Shown here: positions 1-7,389 of the stretch, piece after piece
Numbering within the stretch: position 1 is the first letter of the stretch
Layout of the letters: every line of letters begins with the position of its first letter
Virus record (IMG/VR): IMGVR_UViG_3300037337_000032
Span: 1 to 64,000 of that record
Length of the DNA: 64,000 nt
Direction: 5' to 3' (one strand)
Source: a virus
Position numbers and translations under genes: made by a program
Notes under the pieces: generated by a model
The model's database searches: none
Told to the model about the DNA's origin: nothing
The model's input: only the letters and a program-made list of their open reading frames with translations

Positions 1-360
1 ATTAATTTCCATGCCTCGATCAGAAAAATCAAAGAATTTATCTTCTTCCTTTCCGTCTCCAGCTATTTGCTGCATTGCCCAGAGTATTTCATCTAAAATA
101 TAATTCCAGCGTTCAAAATGAAATTCATCTGTATCCCATTCTTTTTCTTTGCTTGCAGCTGAAGTAGAACGAATAGCAACTGGTACGTCTTCGTCTTCAG
201 TACAAGGAGCACCATGCTTTGTTGCTTTTAGCTGTTGAAGCATAGGTACAATAATCATCGCTAGAGTATGATCCATACTCCAGGTATCAAACTTATCAAT
301 TTTAATGCTGATTGATCGAACAGTAGTATTTTTCTTATATGCTCCGATAGAAACTTTCAC
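1..360 (-). CDS. Conserved phage protein of unknown function (3' end outside window)
   Basis: Open from a GTG at 358-360 to the window edge (120 codons, truncated). The GTG is preceded by an AAGGAG ribosome site about 7 nt upstream, and no better ATG exists. The protein begins VKVSIGAYKK and contains a WSMDHTLAMIIVPML segment followed by QLKATKHGAP and DEDVP. I recognise this pattern from a widespread phage family of unknown role, with conserved Trp and Asp residues and no known catalytic motif. It lies 2 nt downstream of the next gene in the leftward operon. Confidence 0.8.
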   Translation of the reverse strand, partial: MKVSIGAYKKNTTVRSISIKIDKFDTWSMDHTLAMIIVPMLQQLKATKHGAPCTEDEDVPVAIRSTSAASKEKEWDTDEFHFERWNYILDEILWAMQQIAGDGKEEDKFFDFSDRGMEIN

Positions 361-362
361 AC

Positions 363-623
363 TTACTCTCCTTGCTTATTATAAGTAATATGATTTTTAA
401 TTTTCCAAGTCTCAAATACTGCAGAACCATTTGCATCTTCGTCTGTACAGATCTGTACAACAGTCTTCATTACCCTTGCAAATCTTACACCATCGGTTAC
501 ATCTATCTCGTGTGTGAAACCCTGTTGATTTGCCCAATCGTTGCTAGTAAACCTATAGGTAAAATAATTACCCACAGATACCTCTTGAAACTCACCTAAA
601 TTGTGCTGCTTAAAGGAAATCAT
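363..623 (-). CDS. Hypothetical phage protein, 86 aa
   Basis: ATG start with an AAAGG site a few bases upstream. The protein is soluble and mixed-charge, with no membrane segment or recognisable motif; it looks like a small beta-rich protein. The stop lies 2 nt before the next start codon and the next gene's ribosome site is inside this gene, so the two are probably co-translated. Function unknown. Confidence 0.65.
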   Translation of the reverse strand: MISFKQHNLGEFQEVSVGNYFTYRFTSNDWANQQGFTHEIDVTDGVRFARVMKTVVQICTDEDANGSAVFETWKIKNHITYNKQGE

Positions 624-676
624 GCTGTGGCCTTTCTTTGTTTAAATGCTAATTACAAGGTAAATTATACAGCTTT

Positions 677-979
677 TTACAGCTTATGCGAAAATTCTAA
701 AACTTTACTTGCGTTGTATTTTTCATAATTTCTGATAGGACTGCGGTTGTCTGTGTGCAAATAAGTACTTTTTGCTTCCGTGCTGTACTTAGCCTTGTAA
801 GCAGACAAGAATAAATAAGTATCCCAATCTTCTTCAAGGTAGGCTGTAGAGCCTTTGATGTAGCTATAAGAGCTGATTTGATCAACAAGACCTAGTTGGA
901 TCAATTCCGTAAGCTTAACTGCCATCCAACCGTGCGCTGGATCTGCATAGAATTTGTAAGTTTTGGCTTTATGTTTCAT
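677..979 (-). CDS. Conserved small phage protein, 100 aa
   Basis: The N-terminal half reads YKFYADPAHGWMAVK then a segment with SYSYIKGSTAYLEEDWD. This matches a common phage/plasmid protein pattern (DPxHGW ... YSY ... YLEED) whose function is unknown to me. The C-terminal part is Lys/Ser-rich and less characteristic. It is separated from the upstream SleB gene by a strong terminator hairpin at 1012-1048, so it may need its own promoter; ATTATA at 1005-1010 could be a -10 on this strand but no good -35 is visible. Confidence 0.75.
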   Translation of the reverse strand: MKHKAKTYKFYADPAHGWMAVKLTELIQLGLVDQISSYSYIKGSTAYLEEDWDTYLFLSAYKAKYSTEAKSTYLHTDNRSPIRNYEKYNASKVLEFSHKL

Positions 980-1011
980 TTTAACTCCAAGTGTTTAAGC
1001 TTAAATTATAA

Positions 1012-1048
1012 CGCAAAAAAGCTCCGTAGGATATACCCACAGAGCTTT
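1012..1048 (-). terminator. Rho-independent terminator after the SleB-like gene
   Basis: On the minus strand AAAGCTC (1042-1048) pairs with GAGCTTT (1018-1024). The stem extends inward through GTGGG/CCTAC (one G-T pair) around a TATAT loop, and a T run follows (A run 1015-1020 on the plus strand). It directly follows the stop of the hydrolase gene. Confidence 0.85.
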
Positions 1049-1053
1049 AAAGG

Positions 1054-1581
1054 TTATTTAGTATCTTTGTAAAAAGTGTGAGCACCTATTACAGCATATG
1101 TATCTTTTGTTTTTGTCCAGTAGTTAGAGATTGATTTATGTGCATAAAATAATACCGAAGGATTTAGTACGTTCTTAAAAGAACCTTTCTGGATGCTCTC
1201 TACTACAGACTCTACTTTAGCATAAGCTCTGATGCTCATACGGTCGATATGCTTTACTTTTTCAACATCCGGCATATTTTTAGCTAAATAACTGAACTGT
1301 CCTTTTTGATATATTACTGCACAGTATGTCATCGGGAATTTTAAGCTATTTTTCCTATTCTCTATTACCGAAGCAACCGCCATAATGCCCTTTAGACTTT
1401 GATTGCCAGCTTCGTACCACAGTGCATTCTTCAGACAATTTGCCTGTCTTTTTTTATCCTGTTCTTGTGCTATGTAAGTATTTTTTTCTATCTTAGTATA
1501 TGCCTGATATTCAGACACAAGCATAAAAAATACAATTAACATCCCAATGTACAGCACAATGTACTTAAATAGTATAGGCAT
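1054..1581 (-). CDS. SleB-type cell wall hydrolase with N-terminal membrane anchor
   Basis: 175 aa. Residues about 5-23 form a hydrophobic segment (FKYIVLYIGMLIVFFMLV) that is either an anchor or a signal-arrest sequence. From residue about 48 the protein matches the SleB / cell wall hydrolase pattern: NALWYEAGNQ (catalytic Glu expected in this block), GIMAVASVIENR, FPMTYCAVIYQKGQFSY, and a C-terminal YAH...W. Family members cleave peptidoglycan, often as lytic transglycosylases. The start overlaps the stop of the upstream 47-aa gene (TAATG). It is far from the holin/endolysin cassette at 25.5-26.7 kb, so it may be a second lysis enzyme or act at another stage. Confident for family, not for role. 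Confidence 0.85.
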   Translation of the reverse strand: MPILFKYIVLYIGMLIVFFMLVSEYQAYTKIEKNTYIAQEQDKKRQANCLKNALWYEAGNQSLKGIMAVASVIENRKNSLKFPMTYCAVIYQKGQFSYLAKNMPDVEKVKHIDRMSIRAYAKVESVVESIQKGSFKNVLNPSVLFYAHKSISNYWTKTKDTYAVIGAHTFYKDTK

Positions 1582-1724
1582 TATTCTTCTCCACGCTTGG
1601 CCTTACGTTGATTGCTGAAGTCTTTCTTTTTTTTATCCTTCTCTTTCACACGGGACTCTTCGTAGCCTGCGTCATCAAAGCGTTTCTTTTTAGCTTTGTT
1701 GTTTTGTAGATAAGAACTCTGCAT
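1581..1724 (-). CDS. Small highly charged protein, 47 aa
   Basis: ATG at 1722-1724 with AGGA upstream. The 47 codons end in TAA that overlaps the next ATG (TAATG). The product is Lys/Arg/Glu-rich and begins MQSSYLQNNKAKKKRFDDAG. No homology is recognised. The overlaps on both sides and the ribosome site support it as a real gene. Confidence 0.6.
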   Translation of the reverse strand: MQSSYLQNNKAKKKRFDDAGYEESRVKEKDKKKKDFSNQRKAKRGEE

Positions 1725-1755
1725 GATTTTTCCTAGTTAATTAAATAAGATTGAA

Positions 1756-1929
1756 TTATACTGCAATTTCTTGCTTTGAGCTGCATTGCTCAAAAATATA
1801 CTGAGCTTCCTCGAAACTTTGCTCAATAGCTACATAATTTACAGTTTCACTGTCGTAGTCTACTTCAACTACATCATAAAGAGATTTAATTTCTTTACTG
1901 CGAATAATAACGAACTCAGTCTTTTTCAT
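1756..1929 (-). CDS. Small acidic phage protein, 57 aa
   Basis: ATG at 1927-1929 with AGGA in the leader (AGAGGATATTT). The sequence starts MKKTEFVIIRSKEIKSLYDV and is rich in Glu, Asp and Val. No motif is recognised. It sits in the same leftward run of tiny genes; the spacing to the neighbours is 14-31 nt. Confidence 0.55.
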   Translation of the reverse strand: MKKTEFVIIRSKEIKSLYDVVEVDYDSETVNYVAIEQSFEEAQYIFEQCSSKQEIAV

Positions 1930-1943
1930 AAATATCCTCTATA

Positions 1944-2108
1944 TTAATAAGATGTTTTCTTGTATTCTTTTTCAACTTCTAGTCGAAAAATTGCATCTGC
2001 CATTACTGTCTGGACTTGCAGTACAGAGTATATTTCATCTATTGTCATATCTTCTCTTGCCTCTTCAACTAATTTTTGCAAAAGAGCATCAAATGAGTCC
2101 CTATTCAT
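1944..2108 (-). CDS. Small helical phage protein, 54 aa
   Basis: ATG at 2106-2108 overlaps the stop codon of the upstream gene (ATGAATAG), a typical translational coupling. Predicted helices cover most of the protein (MNRDSFDALLQKLVEEARED ... MADAIFRLEVEKEYK). Function unknown. Confidence 0.6.
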   Translation of the reverse strand: MNRDSFDALLQKLVEEAREDMTIDEIYSVLQVQTVMADAIFRLEVEKEYKKTSY

Positions 2109-2250
2109 AGTAGTCCTTTAAATTGCTATTGTTAAAATATTGCAAACTCTCTAGTACTTCTTTTTCATCTTCTTGTGAATTAAATTCTAGAGAGTCTTCA
2201 TTATATATGGAATTTAGCTCAATTTTCTGCTCTTTATTGTTTTTATTCAA
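2101..2250 (-). CDS. Small acidic protein, 49 aa, TTG start
   Basis: No in-frame ATG exists. The reading frame opens at TTG 2248-2250, which overlaps the TGA of the upstream gene (TTGA), with GGAAG about 9 nt upstream. The product is Asn/Glu-rich (NKNNKEQKIELNSIYNEDSL). It ends overlapping the next ATG. The coupling on both sides is the main support; function unknown. Confidence 0.45.
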   Translation of the reverse strand: MNKNNKEQKIELNSIYNEDSLEFNSQEDEKEVLESLQYFNNSNLKDYYE

Positions 2251-2402
2251 AATAGTGCTTCCGGTAAGTTTGATAGATCTTTTTTAGTATCATAAGTATT
2301 CTTTGCGTCTATAAGAGCTTGGCTCTCTTTTGTACGTTCTGCATTACTTATAGGAAAAGGCCAGTTCTTAGTTTGGCTGTCGAGATGTTGTTTATCCTTC
2401 AT
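2247..2402 (-). CDS. Small hydrophilic protein, 51 aa
   Basis: ATG at 2400-2402 with AAAAGGA 5 nt upstream, inside the end of the HU-like gene. The product begins MKDKQHLDSQTKNWPFPISN. It has no membrane segment or known motif. Its TGA overlaps the TTG start of the next gene. Position and ribosome site make it a likely real gene; function unknown. Confidence 0.55.
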   Translation of the reverse strand: MKDKQHLDSQTKNWPFPISNAERTKESQALIDAKNTYDTKKDLSNLPEALF

Positions 2403-2697
2403 AGTGTCCTTTTAAGTATCTCTTCATTGCAATGTCTGAACCTACAGACAACCTGAAAGAATCATAACACACTTTTTGTAGGTCTGAGTTCAATTTCTCG
2501 TAGCTTTTTAATTTTTGCATTCTGATTGTTCCTAGACCAGTCAAGCGGACTGAACCGTTCTCAGCCAGAAGCTTTTGCAAGCATTTTGTTAGGTGCTCTA
2601 ATACATCTTCTACTTCGTAAGTGTGGTAGTTGCAGGACTTCGCTACAGCTGCAATAAGCTCGGCATTACTTACGGGAGTTTTTACTTTAGTTTGCAC
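2392..2697 (-). CDS. HU/IHF-family DNA-binding protein
   Basis: 101 aa, close to the usual HU length of about 90. Features fit the HU/IHF fold: N-terminal helices with NAELIAAVAKSCNYHTYEVE and a second helix VLEHLTKCLQKLL, then the beta turn SVRLTGLGTIRMQKLK corresponding to the conserved V-x-L-x-G-x-G-T block, followed by the arm region and a C-terminal helix with LxxS-type spacing (FRLSVGSDIAMKRYL). The Pro of the DNA-intercalating arm is not seen. Such proteins bend or compact DNA, and phage copies often assist replication or transcription. It overlaps the genes on both sides. Confidence 0.7.
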   Translation of the reverse strand: MQTKVKTPVSNAELIAAVAKSCNYHTYEVEDVLEHLTKCLQKLLAENGSVRLTGLGTIRMQKLKSYEKLNSDLQKVCYDSFRLSVGSDIAMKRYLKGHYEG

Positions 2698-2900
2698 TGA
2701 AATACTTCCATAAAATTAGGTAATGCAAATGAATTGAATATCTCTTCAGTCTCTGCAAAGGTAATCTGATTTGCAACACATAGCAAGTTAAACACTCTAT
2801 TGTCCCCGAGTACACTAAAGAAATCACCCTCTGTTAGCTTATTAAGTTTAACGGGTATAGCGATTATTTCCCAATCTTGAATGTCATGTTCGTTAATCAT
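2682..2900 (-). CDS. Hypothetical phage protein, 72 aa
   Basis: ATG directly follows the ThyX stop region (the genes share base 2900). The central part VKLNKLTEGDFFSVLGDNRVFN resembles a short phage family in which a compact beta domain follows an acidic N-terminus. No catalytic motif. It overlaps the HU-like gene by 16 nt. Confidence 0.6.
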   Translation of the reverse strand: MINEHDIQDWEIIAIPVKLNKLTEGDFFSVLGDNRVFNLLCVANQITFAETEEIFNSFALPNFMEVFQCKLK

Positions 2901-4609
2901 TATAATTCCTCCAGATTGAATACCTTACTGATAGCTTGTGCAACTGCCAATGCAATTTCACGGTGCTCTGTTTGTGTGCTTTCATCTTTACGCACTTCAA
3001 TATAATGGATAAAACTACGAATAGTCCCCTGCATGTATAAACGAGACATTGTATTACCTTCTGGTAGTACTGCACGAGCTTGTTCTTTAGCAATACCGTG
3101 TTCAATTGCCCATTTATAAGCTTCACTAGAAGCTTCAATTACGCGCTTTTGTTGTACTTCCCATTGAAATGCAAGCTTACGGTGGTCATTGTTTTGCATA
3201 TCCAGTGGAATGGAATTCTGACGGTTCTTTGTATCTTGCAGTCGAGCATCACGTAATACAAATGCTAAATCTTTTACAGGATCCGCGTAACGCTGACTAT
3301 TATGGGTAAGAATACCGTTTCCAATGTAATTATGACTCACATGGTCAACTTCCATATCATATGTCATTTGTTCCCCCATATACTTTATAGAGACAACTTC
3401 ACTCCACTCTACAGTAAGTGTATTTCCCTTAGATTTCTCCCTCCAAATTTTACAGTCTCCGTTTAAACCGTGGTGTTCTTTGTGGCACTTCTTGCAAAGA
3501 ACTTCAATGTTGTCCTTATCATAAGCAAACTCAGGATATTCAGCTACAGTTTTAACGTGATGCATTTCCAACTTCTCATTAGAAGAACACCGCTTACATT
3601 TGTAATCAACTGATTGCAAAAACTCACTCCGCAAAGAGGTACACCAATCTGCAATTTTCTGTCTCTCGCTGCGATCTACCCCACCTCTCCATAAATTAGA
3701 TTCGCTACCTTTTCTTGCAGACTTGCGCATTTTTTCAATTGTTTCCATAGAGTGTTTAGGAAGATTGTATCCATAGGCTCCTTTGTTCCAAGCAATAGTA
3801 TATGAAGCTACCTCTTGTTTTGTAAACTGAAGTTTATGAACTTTCAACCATTTGCGAATAGTATGCGTACTAACTTCAGCAGCGTGAGCAATATAATTCA
3901 AGCCCTCACCTGACGCAATAGCTTCCTCTTTTGTTGCTGAAAGCCAAGCTTTGTCTTGATGTACAGCAATACCGTTACAAGCTAAGAAAGATTTTTTACG
4001 CATTGCTGCTGTGTCATTTGACATAAATAATCCTACAGCTTCTTCCATAGTTTGAAAACCATCTTGAGTAAAGAACTTGTGTTCTTTAGTCGCGGTAATA
4101 GACTTACCATTTGCCAACGTAAGTTTAAACACAGGTTTGATACCTGTACAAAATACTTCCTTAATGCCTACAGCAGTAAACACTTTACTTTTTTCATCAA
4201 ATACACGAACATATTTTGGCAAGCTACCTTTTAACTGGAGATTGTATAAGTGCTCAATACTGCGTTTATAGGCAGATCGTTTACTATTTTTAACTCCACT
4301 TGGTAGTTCAAGTGTAATTAAAGTATCACCTGCTACACAAAACTCCTGAAATGCAAAGCTACGGTGACGCAAGATCTGTCTTGCAATATCACGGGTAGTT
4401 TCAATCTCTACCGTAGCACTTGCCATTTCAAACGGAGAAAAATGCTTATGCTTTAGTAGATACTTCAAAAGCTTATCTGCAGTGTCATTATTAAATTGAT
4501 TACTCGGATTAGATACCCTAGCACAAAAAGCAATAAGATCTTTTGCTGAACTAAAGCTTTCTTTGAATTCTTCTGCTGCTTGCGTGTAACCTACTAATTT
4601 TACTTTCAA
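2900..4609 (-). CDS. thyX: Flavin-dependent thymidylate synthase ThyX interrupted by an intein
   Basis: 569-aa precursor. Residues 1-90 and 438-569 are ThyX. The family signature RHRxxSxQExSxRY is split as RHRSFAFQEF (81-90) and SQRY (438-441), with the intein C91-N437 between them. The joined product of 222 aa has the normal ThyX length. ThyX makes dTMP from dUMP using FAD, NADPH and methylene-tetrahydrofolate. C-terminal ThyX features include EQARAVLPEGNTM and SFIHYIEVR. The start overlaps the stop of the metallophosphoesterase gene (ATGA). With RNR and the dCMP deaminase elsewhere in the window it supports a phage-run dTTP supply. Splicing is required for activity because the intein breaks the catalytic motif. 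Confidence 0.95.
   Translation of the reverse strand: MKVKLVGYTQAAEEFKESFSSAKDLIAFCARVSNPSNQFNNDTADKLLKYLLKHKHFSPFEMASATVEIETTRDIARQILRHRSFAFQEFCVAGDTLITLELPSGVKNSKRSAYKRSIEHLYNLQLKGSLPKYVRVFDEKSKVFTAVGIKEVFCTGIKPVFKLTLANGKSITATKEHKFFTQDGFQTMEEAVGLFMSNDTAAMRKKSFLACNGIAVHQDKAWLSATKEEAIASGEGLNYIAHAAEVSTHTIRKWLKVHKLQFTKQEVASYTIAWNKGAYGYNLPKHSMETIEKMRKSARKGSESNLWRGGVDRSERQKIADWCTSLRSEFLQSVDYKCKRCSSNEKLEMHHVKTVAEYPEFAYDKDNIEVLCKKCHKEHHGLNGDCKIWREKSKGNTLTVEWSEVVSIKYMGEQMTYDMEVDHVSHNYIGNGILTHNSQRYADPVKDLAFVLRDARLQDTKNRQNSIPLDMQNNDHRKLAFQWEVQQKRVIEASSEAYKWAIEHGIAKEQARAVLPEGNTMSRLYMQGTIRSFIHYIEVRKDESTQTEHREIALAVAQAISKVFNLEEL
3299..4339 (-). mobile_element. Intein with HNH homing endonuclease inside thyX
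   Basis: 347 residues. Block A is CVAGDTLITL with Cys1. Block B is ANGKSITATKEHKFF with the usual TxxH. Block F is MTYDMEVDHVSHNYIG and block G is GNGILTHN, followed by Ser+1. These are canonical class 1 splicing residues. The insert carries an HNH nuclease: CKRC at 338-341, EMHHV at 348-352 and a second CKKC at 372-375 followed by HKEHH. A helix-turn-helix-like stretch (about 235-260) and a G/S/K-rich NUMOD-like segment (about 280-305) precede it and may bind DNA. Both parts look intact, so it should splice and may still home. Confidence 0.93.
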
Positions 4610-5181
4610 GATAAATCCTTTCGATGTTGATCTGCTAAATATATTTCTTCATTCTGCATAAACTTACTAATCTCAACCTCATCAATGAATTTGTGTTTAT
4701 CGTATAGAATATATGCTGAATCTAAACCAACGTCAAGCATTTTACCACGAGAATCTTTAAAATTACCATGACAATGCCCATGTAGATGCCATGCACCATG
4801 ACTTTGACGATGCCAACTTGCAATAGGAAAGTGAAATAGTACAACGGGTATTTCACCTATTGTAATTTCTTTATAATCATACCATGCAGCAATTAGTTTA
4901 TCTTTTACAAGTTGATCTAGGTGTTCACGACGATCGTGATTCCCTTTAATAAATATCTTTTGGCCTTTCAGCTTAGATACAGCTTCCGCTAGATCTTGAT
5001 AGTTTTTATAGAATGATAAATCTCCAAGGTGATATACAATATCTCCTGAAGATACTTCTGTATTCCATAAGTTAATAATCCACCGATCGTGATTTTCTTG
5101 TGATAAACAATCAATGCCTCTATTAGTAAACTTAACAATATTTTTATGACCTAAATGTAAATCACTTGTAAAGATCTTCAT
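4606..5181 (-). CDS. Calcineurin-like metallophosphoesterase
   Basis: 191 aa with all metal-binding motifs of the family: SDLHLGH (D7, H9), LGDLSF (G53-D54), KGNHDR (N81-H82-D83), LFHFP (H117) and HLHGHCHG (H134, H136). Such enzymes hydrolyse phosphomonoesters or diesters in nucleotides, RNA ends or proteins. It overlaps thyX by 4 nt and lies directly downstream of a P-loop kinase. Kinase, binuclear metallophosphatase and RNA ligase (at 9.5 kb) are the three activities of bacterial Pnkp RNA repair enzymes, so a role in healing RNA ends is plausible but unproven. Confidence 0.88.
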   Translation of the reverse strand: MKIFTSDLHLGHKNIVKFTNRGIDCLSQENHDRWIINLWNTEVSSGDIVYHLGDLSFYKNYQDLAEAVSKLKGQKIFIKGNHDRREHLDQLVKDKLIAAWYDYKEITIGEIPVVLFHFPIASWHRQSHGAWHLHGHCHGNFKDSRGKMLDVGLDSAYILYDKHKFIDEVEISKFMQNEEIYLADQHRKDLS

Positions 5182-5192
5182 TTAATAGCCCT

Positions 5193-5618
5193 TTAAAGTT
5201 GGATACAAAACTTACTTTTCATCTTCTGTATTGTATCATCAGGGTAACCGTGGATATTTTTATTACCGTGATAATTTTCTACAACAAGGGATACAAAGTT
5301 TGCACCGGCCATCATAGCAATATCCATGTATGTTTGTACTTCCCAGTCTGTAACGCTAGTATTTGATACAGAGACATTGAAGCCCTGCTCTAAAAAGTGC
5401 AAAGCTGTACTCCTGCAATATGTATGTGCTTCTTTCAGTTTGCTAGCATCAAAATTATAGTCAAAACAATTAGTAACTGCATTATATTTATAAAAATAAT
5501 CATCAGCTTCTACATCAAGGGTAGTTACAGCGCATTTATTTAAAATAGCTGCAACTGTACTTTTTCCAGATCCAGGTAAACCACGAATTAGAAATAGTGT
5601 AGGTTTTTCTTTATTCAT
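5193..5618 (-). CDS. P-loop kinase, AAA_33 / N4BP2-like polynucleotide kinase family
   Basis: 141 aa from the ATG at 5616-5618, which has GGAG 6 nt upstream; the longer TTG-started reading is less likely. The Walker A is GLPGSGKST at residues 13-21. The lid and substrate region shows EADDYF (37-42), YNFDASKLKEAH and a conserved CR, the pattern of the N4BP2-like / AAA_33 branch of nucleotide and polynucleotide kinases. Substrate cannot be read from sequence; 5'-OH RNA or DNA ends or nucleotides are possible. Overlaps the 71-aa gene upstream and is 11 nt from the metallophosphoesterase. Confidence 0.8.
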   Translation of the reverse strand: MNKEKPTLFLIRGLPGSGKSTVAAILNKCAVTTLDVEADDYFYKYNAVTNCFDYNFDASKLKEAHTYCRSTALHFLEQGFNVSVSNTSVTDWEVQTYMDIAMMAGANFVSLVVENYHGNKNIHGYPDDTIQKMKSKFCIQL

Positions 5619-5826
5619 TAAATTCTCCAAAATGTTTTTTTACTACTGCTACACCTTCATCAACATCAGTGTAGTGCAGCATAATGTTGGTACATTCCTG
5701 CACAATCAACTGGGCAAACTCTTCCATGTATTTGACACCACTTGGCAATCCATTCTGCTCAGGTTTGTATCCAGTCTTCTCTGTGCGACATACCTGCTGG
5801 GCCAGTTGTAGAATTCGTTCGTTCAT
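5611..5826 (-). CDS. Conserved small phage protein, 71 aa
   Basis: The pattern MNERILQLAQQV ... FAQLIVQEC ... VKKHFGEFNE is that of a very common small phage protein of unknown function: N-terminal helix, central FAxLIVxEC, C-terminal HFG. The start has AAGGAGC upstream and the stop overlaps the kinase start. Confidence 0.7.
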   Translation of the reverse strand: MNERILQLAQQVCRTEKTGYKPEQNGLPSGVKYMEEFAQLIVQECTNIMLHYTDVDEGVAVVKKHFGEFNE

Positions 5827-5852
5827 TTTATGCTCCTTGGTACTAAGTGTTA

Positions 5853-5881
5853 ATTATAGTAGATTTTGGATCAATTGTCAT
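5853..5881 (-). promoter_or_regulatory. Predicted sigma70-like promoter
   Basis: Minus strand -35 ATGACA (5876-5881), 17-nt spacer, -10 TATAAT (5853-5858). It lies just past the upstream gene and 27 nt before the 71-aa gene, so it could restart transcription of the kinase/thyX half of the operon. Confidence 0.5.
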
Positions 5882-6174
5882 CCAGCAATAATTTTAATTT
5901 TGTGCCCCAGCAGCACTTCAATTTCGGCAACTGTCAACTGTTTAACTGGCTTGATTACTTCAGCTTCGGTAACTTGATTGCCATTCAAGAACCACGACTT
6001 GTCGCCACTAATACACTCAATAGCCGGTCCATCTTCACGATGCAGTAGTCCATTTAAGTACCATACCTTGTCGCCATCAGTACACTCAACTGCTGGTCCA
6101 TGTGTACGATGCAGTTGGCCATTTAAGTACCACTCGGTTTTGTCTGTGCTAACTTGTACGGTGTATTCGATCAT
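5878..6174 (-). CDS. Phage protein with WYLNG-type repeats
   Basis: 98 aa. Two near-perfect repeats (EWYLNGQLHRTHGPAVE, VWYLNGLLHREDGPAIE) and a partial third (SWFLNG), each about 21 residues, resemble MORN-like beta-hairpin repeats found in phage and bacterial proteins of unknown function. A short helical tail (LTVAEIEVLLGH) follows. AAAGGA ribosome site. The repeat number may vary between relatives; no enzymatic residue is visible. Confidence 0.7.
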   Translation of the reverse strand: MIEYTVQVSTDKTEWYLNGQLHRTHGPAVECTDGDKVWYLNGLLHREDGPAIECISGDKSWFLNGNQVTEAEVIKPVKQLTVAEIEVLLGHKIKIIAG

Positions 6175-6185
6175 TTTGGTTTCCT

Positions 6186-6599
6186 TTATTTATAGTAAAC
6201 TTTTTGTATTTCGACTGCATTGTCTTGCAAGTATTGTACACCAGAATTGTCTCTATATTCATCCCTGTAGAAGAACTTTTTGATGCCAGAGTCTACAATG
6301 TCAATTGCACAGAAGTTACAGCAAGCGTGTGTGCAGAACATTGTAGCACCAACTGCACTTTGATTACTACGTACAAGCCCCATTAGAGCGTTCTTTTCAC
6401 TGTGACGTACCCTAGGGTCAGTAGTACCGTCTTGCAGCTGATTAGGGTCGTTTATGTGCTCTGCATGTGCATTGTAACCACAAGATATGATACGGTTGTC
6501 TTTTACGATAACAGATCCTACTCTTAACCTTTTGTCATTACTACAATGCGAGAAAGCTTCTGCGCATTTCATATAAGCTTGAATGTGCTTAGACTTCAT
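6186..6599 (-). CDS. dCMP deaminase
   Basis: 137 aa. Zinc-dependent deaminase motifs: HSEKNAL (H66, E68) and a second zinc motif with C94-N-F-C97 (HACCNFC). The usual PCxxC proline is replaced by Cys93. The N-terminal block RVGSVIVKDNRIISCGYNA is typical of deoxycytidylate deaminases. It converts dCMP to dUMP, the substrate of ThyX, so it feeds dTTP synthesis. It overlaps the second deaminase gene. Confidence 0.88.
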   Translation of the reverse strand: MKSKHIQAYMKCAEAFSHCSNDKRLRVGSVIVKDNRIISCGYNAHAEHINDPNQLQDGTTDPRVRHSEKNALMGLVRSNQSAVGATMFCTHACCNFCAIDIVDSGIKKFFYRDEYRDNSGVQYLQDNAVEIQKVYYK

Positions 6600-6933
6600 A
6601 TTCTTTTACTCCGTTTTCAGTCGTATATCTTACAAGTTTAACTCCAAAACCTTTTAGCATAGCTTGGCAAGTTAGGCAAGGTTTAGCTAAGGCAAGATCA
6701 CCATTATCGTGAAAACGCTGCACCAGTATGCTATGAATATCTTTACGTCCGCATTGTAGCACAGCGGCTAACTCAGCATGCATAAAGATCTTTTCTTTAG
6801 CTTCACCTGCTTTAACCGCAAAGTGCAGCATCAGTGGATGGGACTTGTAATAATTATTAGTTCCTGCGCCTAGAATTTTACCTTTACGATCAAAGCATGT
6901 TGCAACAATAGTGTAGCGTTTTCTATCAGCCAT
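6589..6933 (-). CDS. Second cytidine deaminase-fold protein
   Basis: 114 aa from the ATG at 6931-6933, 1 nt past the upstream stop (TAAcATG); a TTG at 6970-6972 would add 13 residues. Deaminase motifs HAE (52-54) and PCLTC (85-89) are intact, and the sequence ends with YTTENGVKEYEV. It is distinct from the dCMP deaminase next door. The target could be cytidine or deoxycytidine nucleotides or a base in nucleic acid; sequence alone does not decide. Confidence 0.75.
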   Translation of the reverse strand: MADRKRYTIVATCFDRKGKILGAGTNNYYKSHPLMLHFAVKAGEAKEKIFMHAELAAVLQCGRKDIHSILVQRFHDNGDLALAKPCLTCQAMLKGFGVKLVRYTTENGVKEYEV

Positions 6934-6934
6934 G

Positions 6935-7357
6935 TTAGCGAAGTTTTTTAAGTTTACGTTGAATTTGTTCAAGACACCGCATTGAGGTTTTAATTTTTCT
7001 TTGGTGAGAACGTAGGTGGTTTAAGCCCTTGAAAGTTGTAGCTGAAGTTGAGTCCTCTGGGTCACACAAAAGCCAAGAACTCTGAATACTAGTATTTAGT
7101 TCTGCTAAGTGACTATGAGCTAAATTCAGTATAGAAGTATTAAGGTCTGTCAGGAATTGTAGTTCCTTTTTTGTAAGTGCCCCAGGGTCTTTAATTTTAC
7201 TAATACTCTTATTAGCCTTTAATAGCACAGACTCTTGGACTGGTAGACCTAGCATAGCTCGTTCAGCTTTTTGCCAGGCAATCTCTGCCAAGTTGAGATC
7301 GACCCCAGCTAGGCCCATCTTGTTAGCCATGTGTAAAAACTCACTTGTAAAAATCAT
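6935..7357 (-). CDS. Hypothetical helical protein, 140 aa, first gene of the leftward operon
   Basis: ATG at 7355-7357 with AAAGGA 6 nt upstream. It appears almost wholly alpha-helical, Lys/Leu-rich, with a basic C-terminus (HQRKIKTSMRCLEQIQRK). No known motif. Being the first gene after the divergent promoter region it is likely expressed earliest in this operon. Confidence 0.65.
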   Translation of the reverse strand: MIFTSEFLHMANKMGLAGVDLNLAEIAWQKAERAMLGLPVQESVLLKANKSISKIKDPGALTKKELQFLTDLNTSILNLAHSHLAELNTSIQSSWLLCDPEDSTSATTFKGLNHLRSHQRKIKTSMRCLEQIQRKLKKLR

Positions 7358-7389
7358 AAAAAGTTCCTTTCGTTAAAGTTTAAGGCTTG

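Noticed and set aside
1005-1010. Promoter from the isolated TATAAT on the minus strand
   Set aside because: No -35 within 15-19 nt and no TGn; it lies in a terminator tail.
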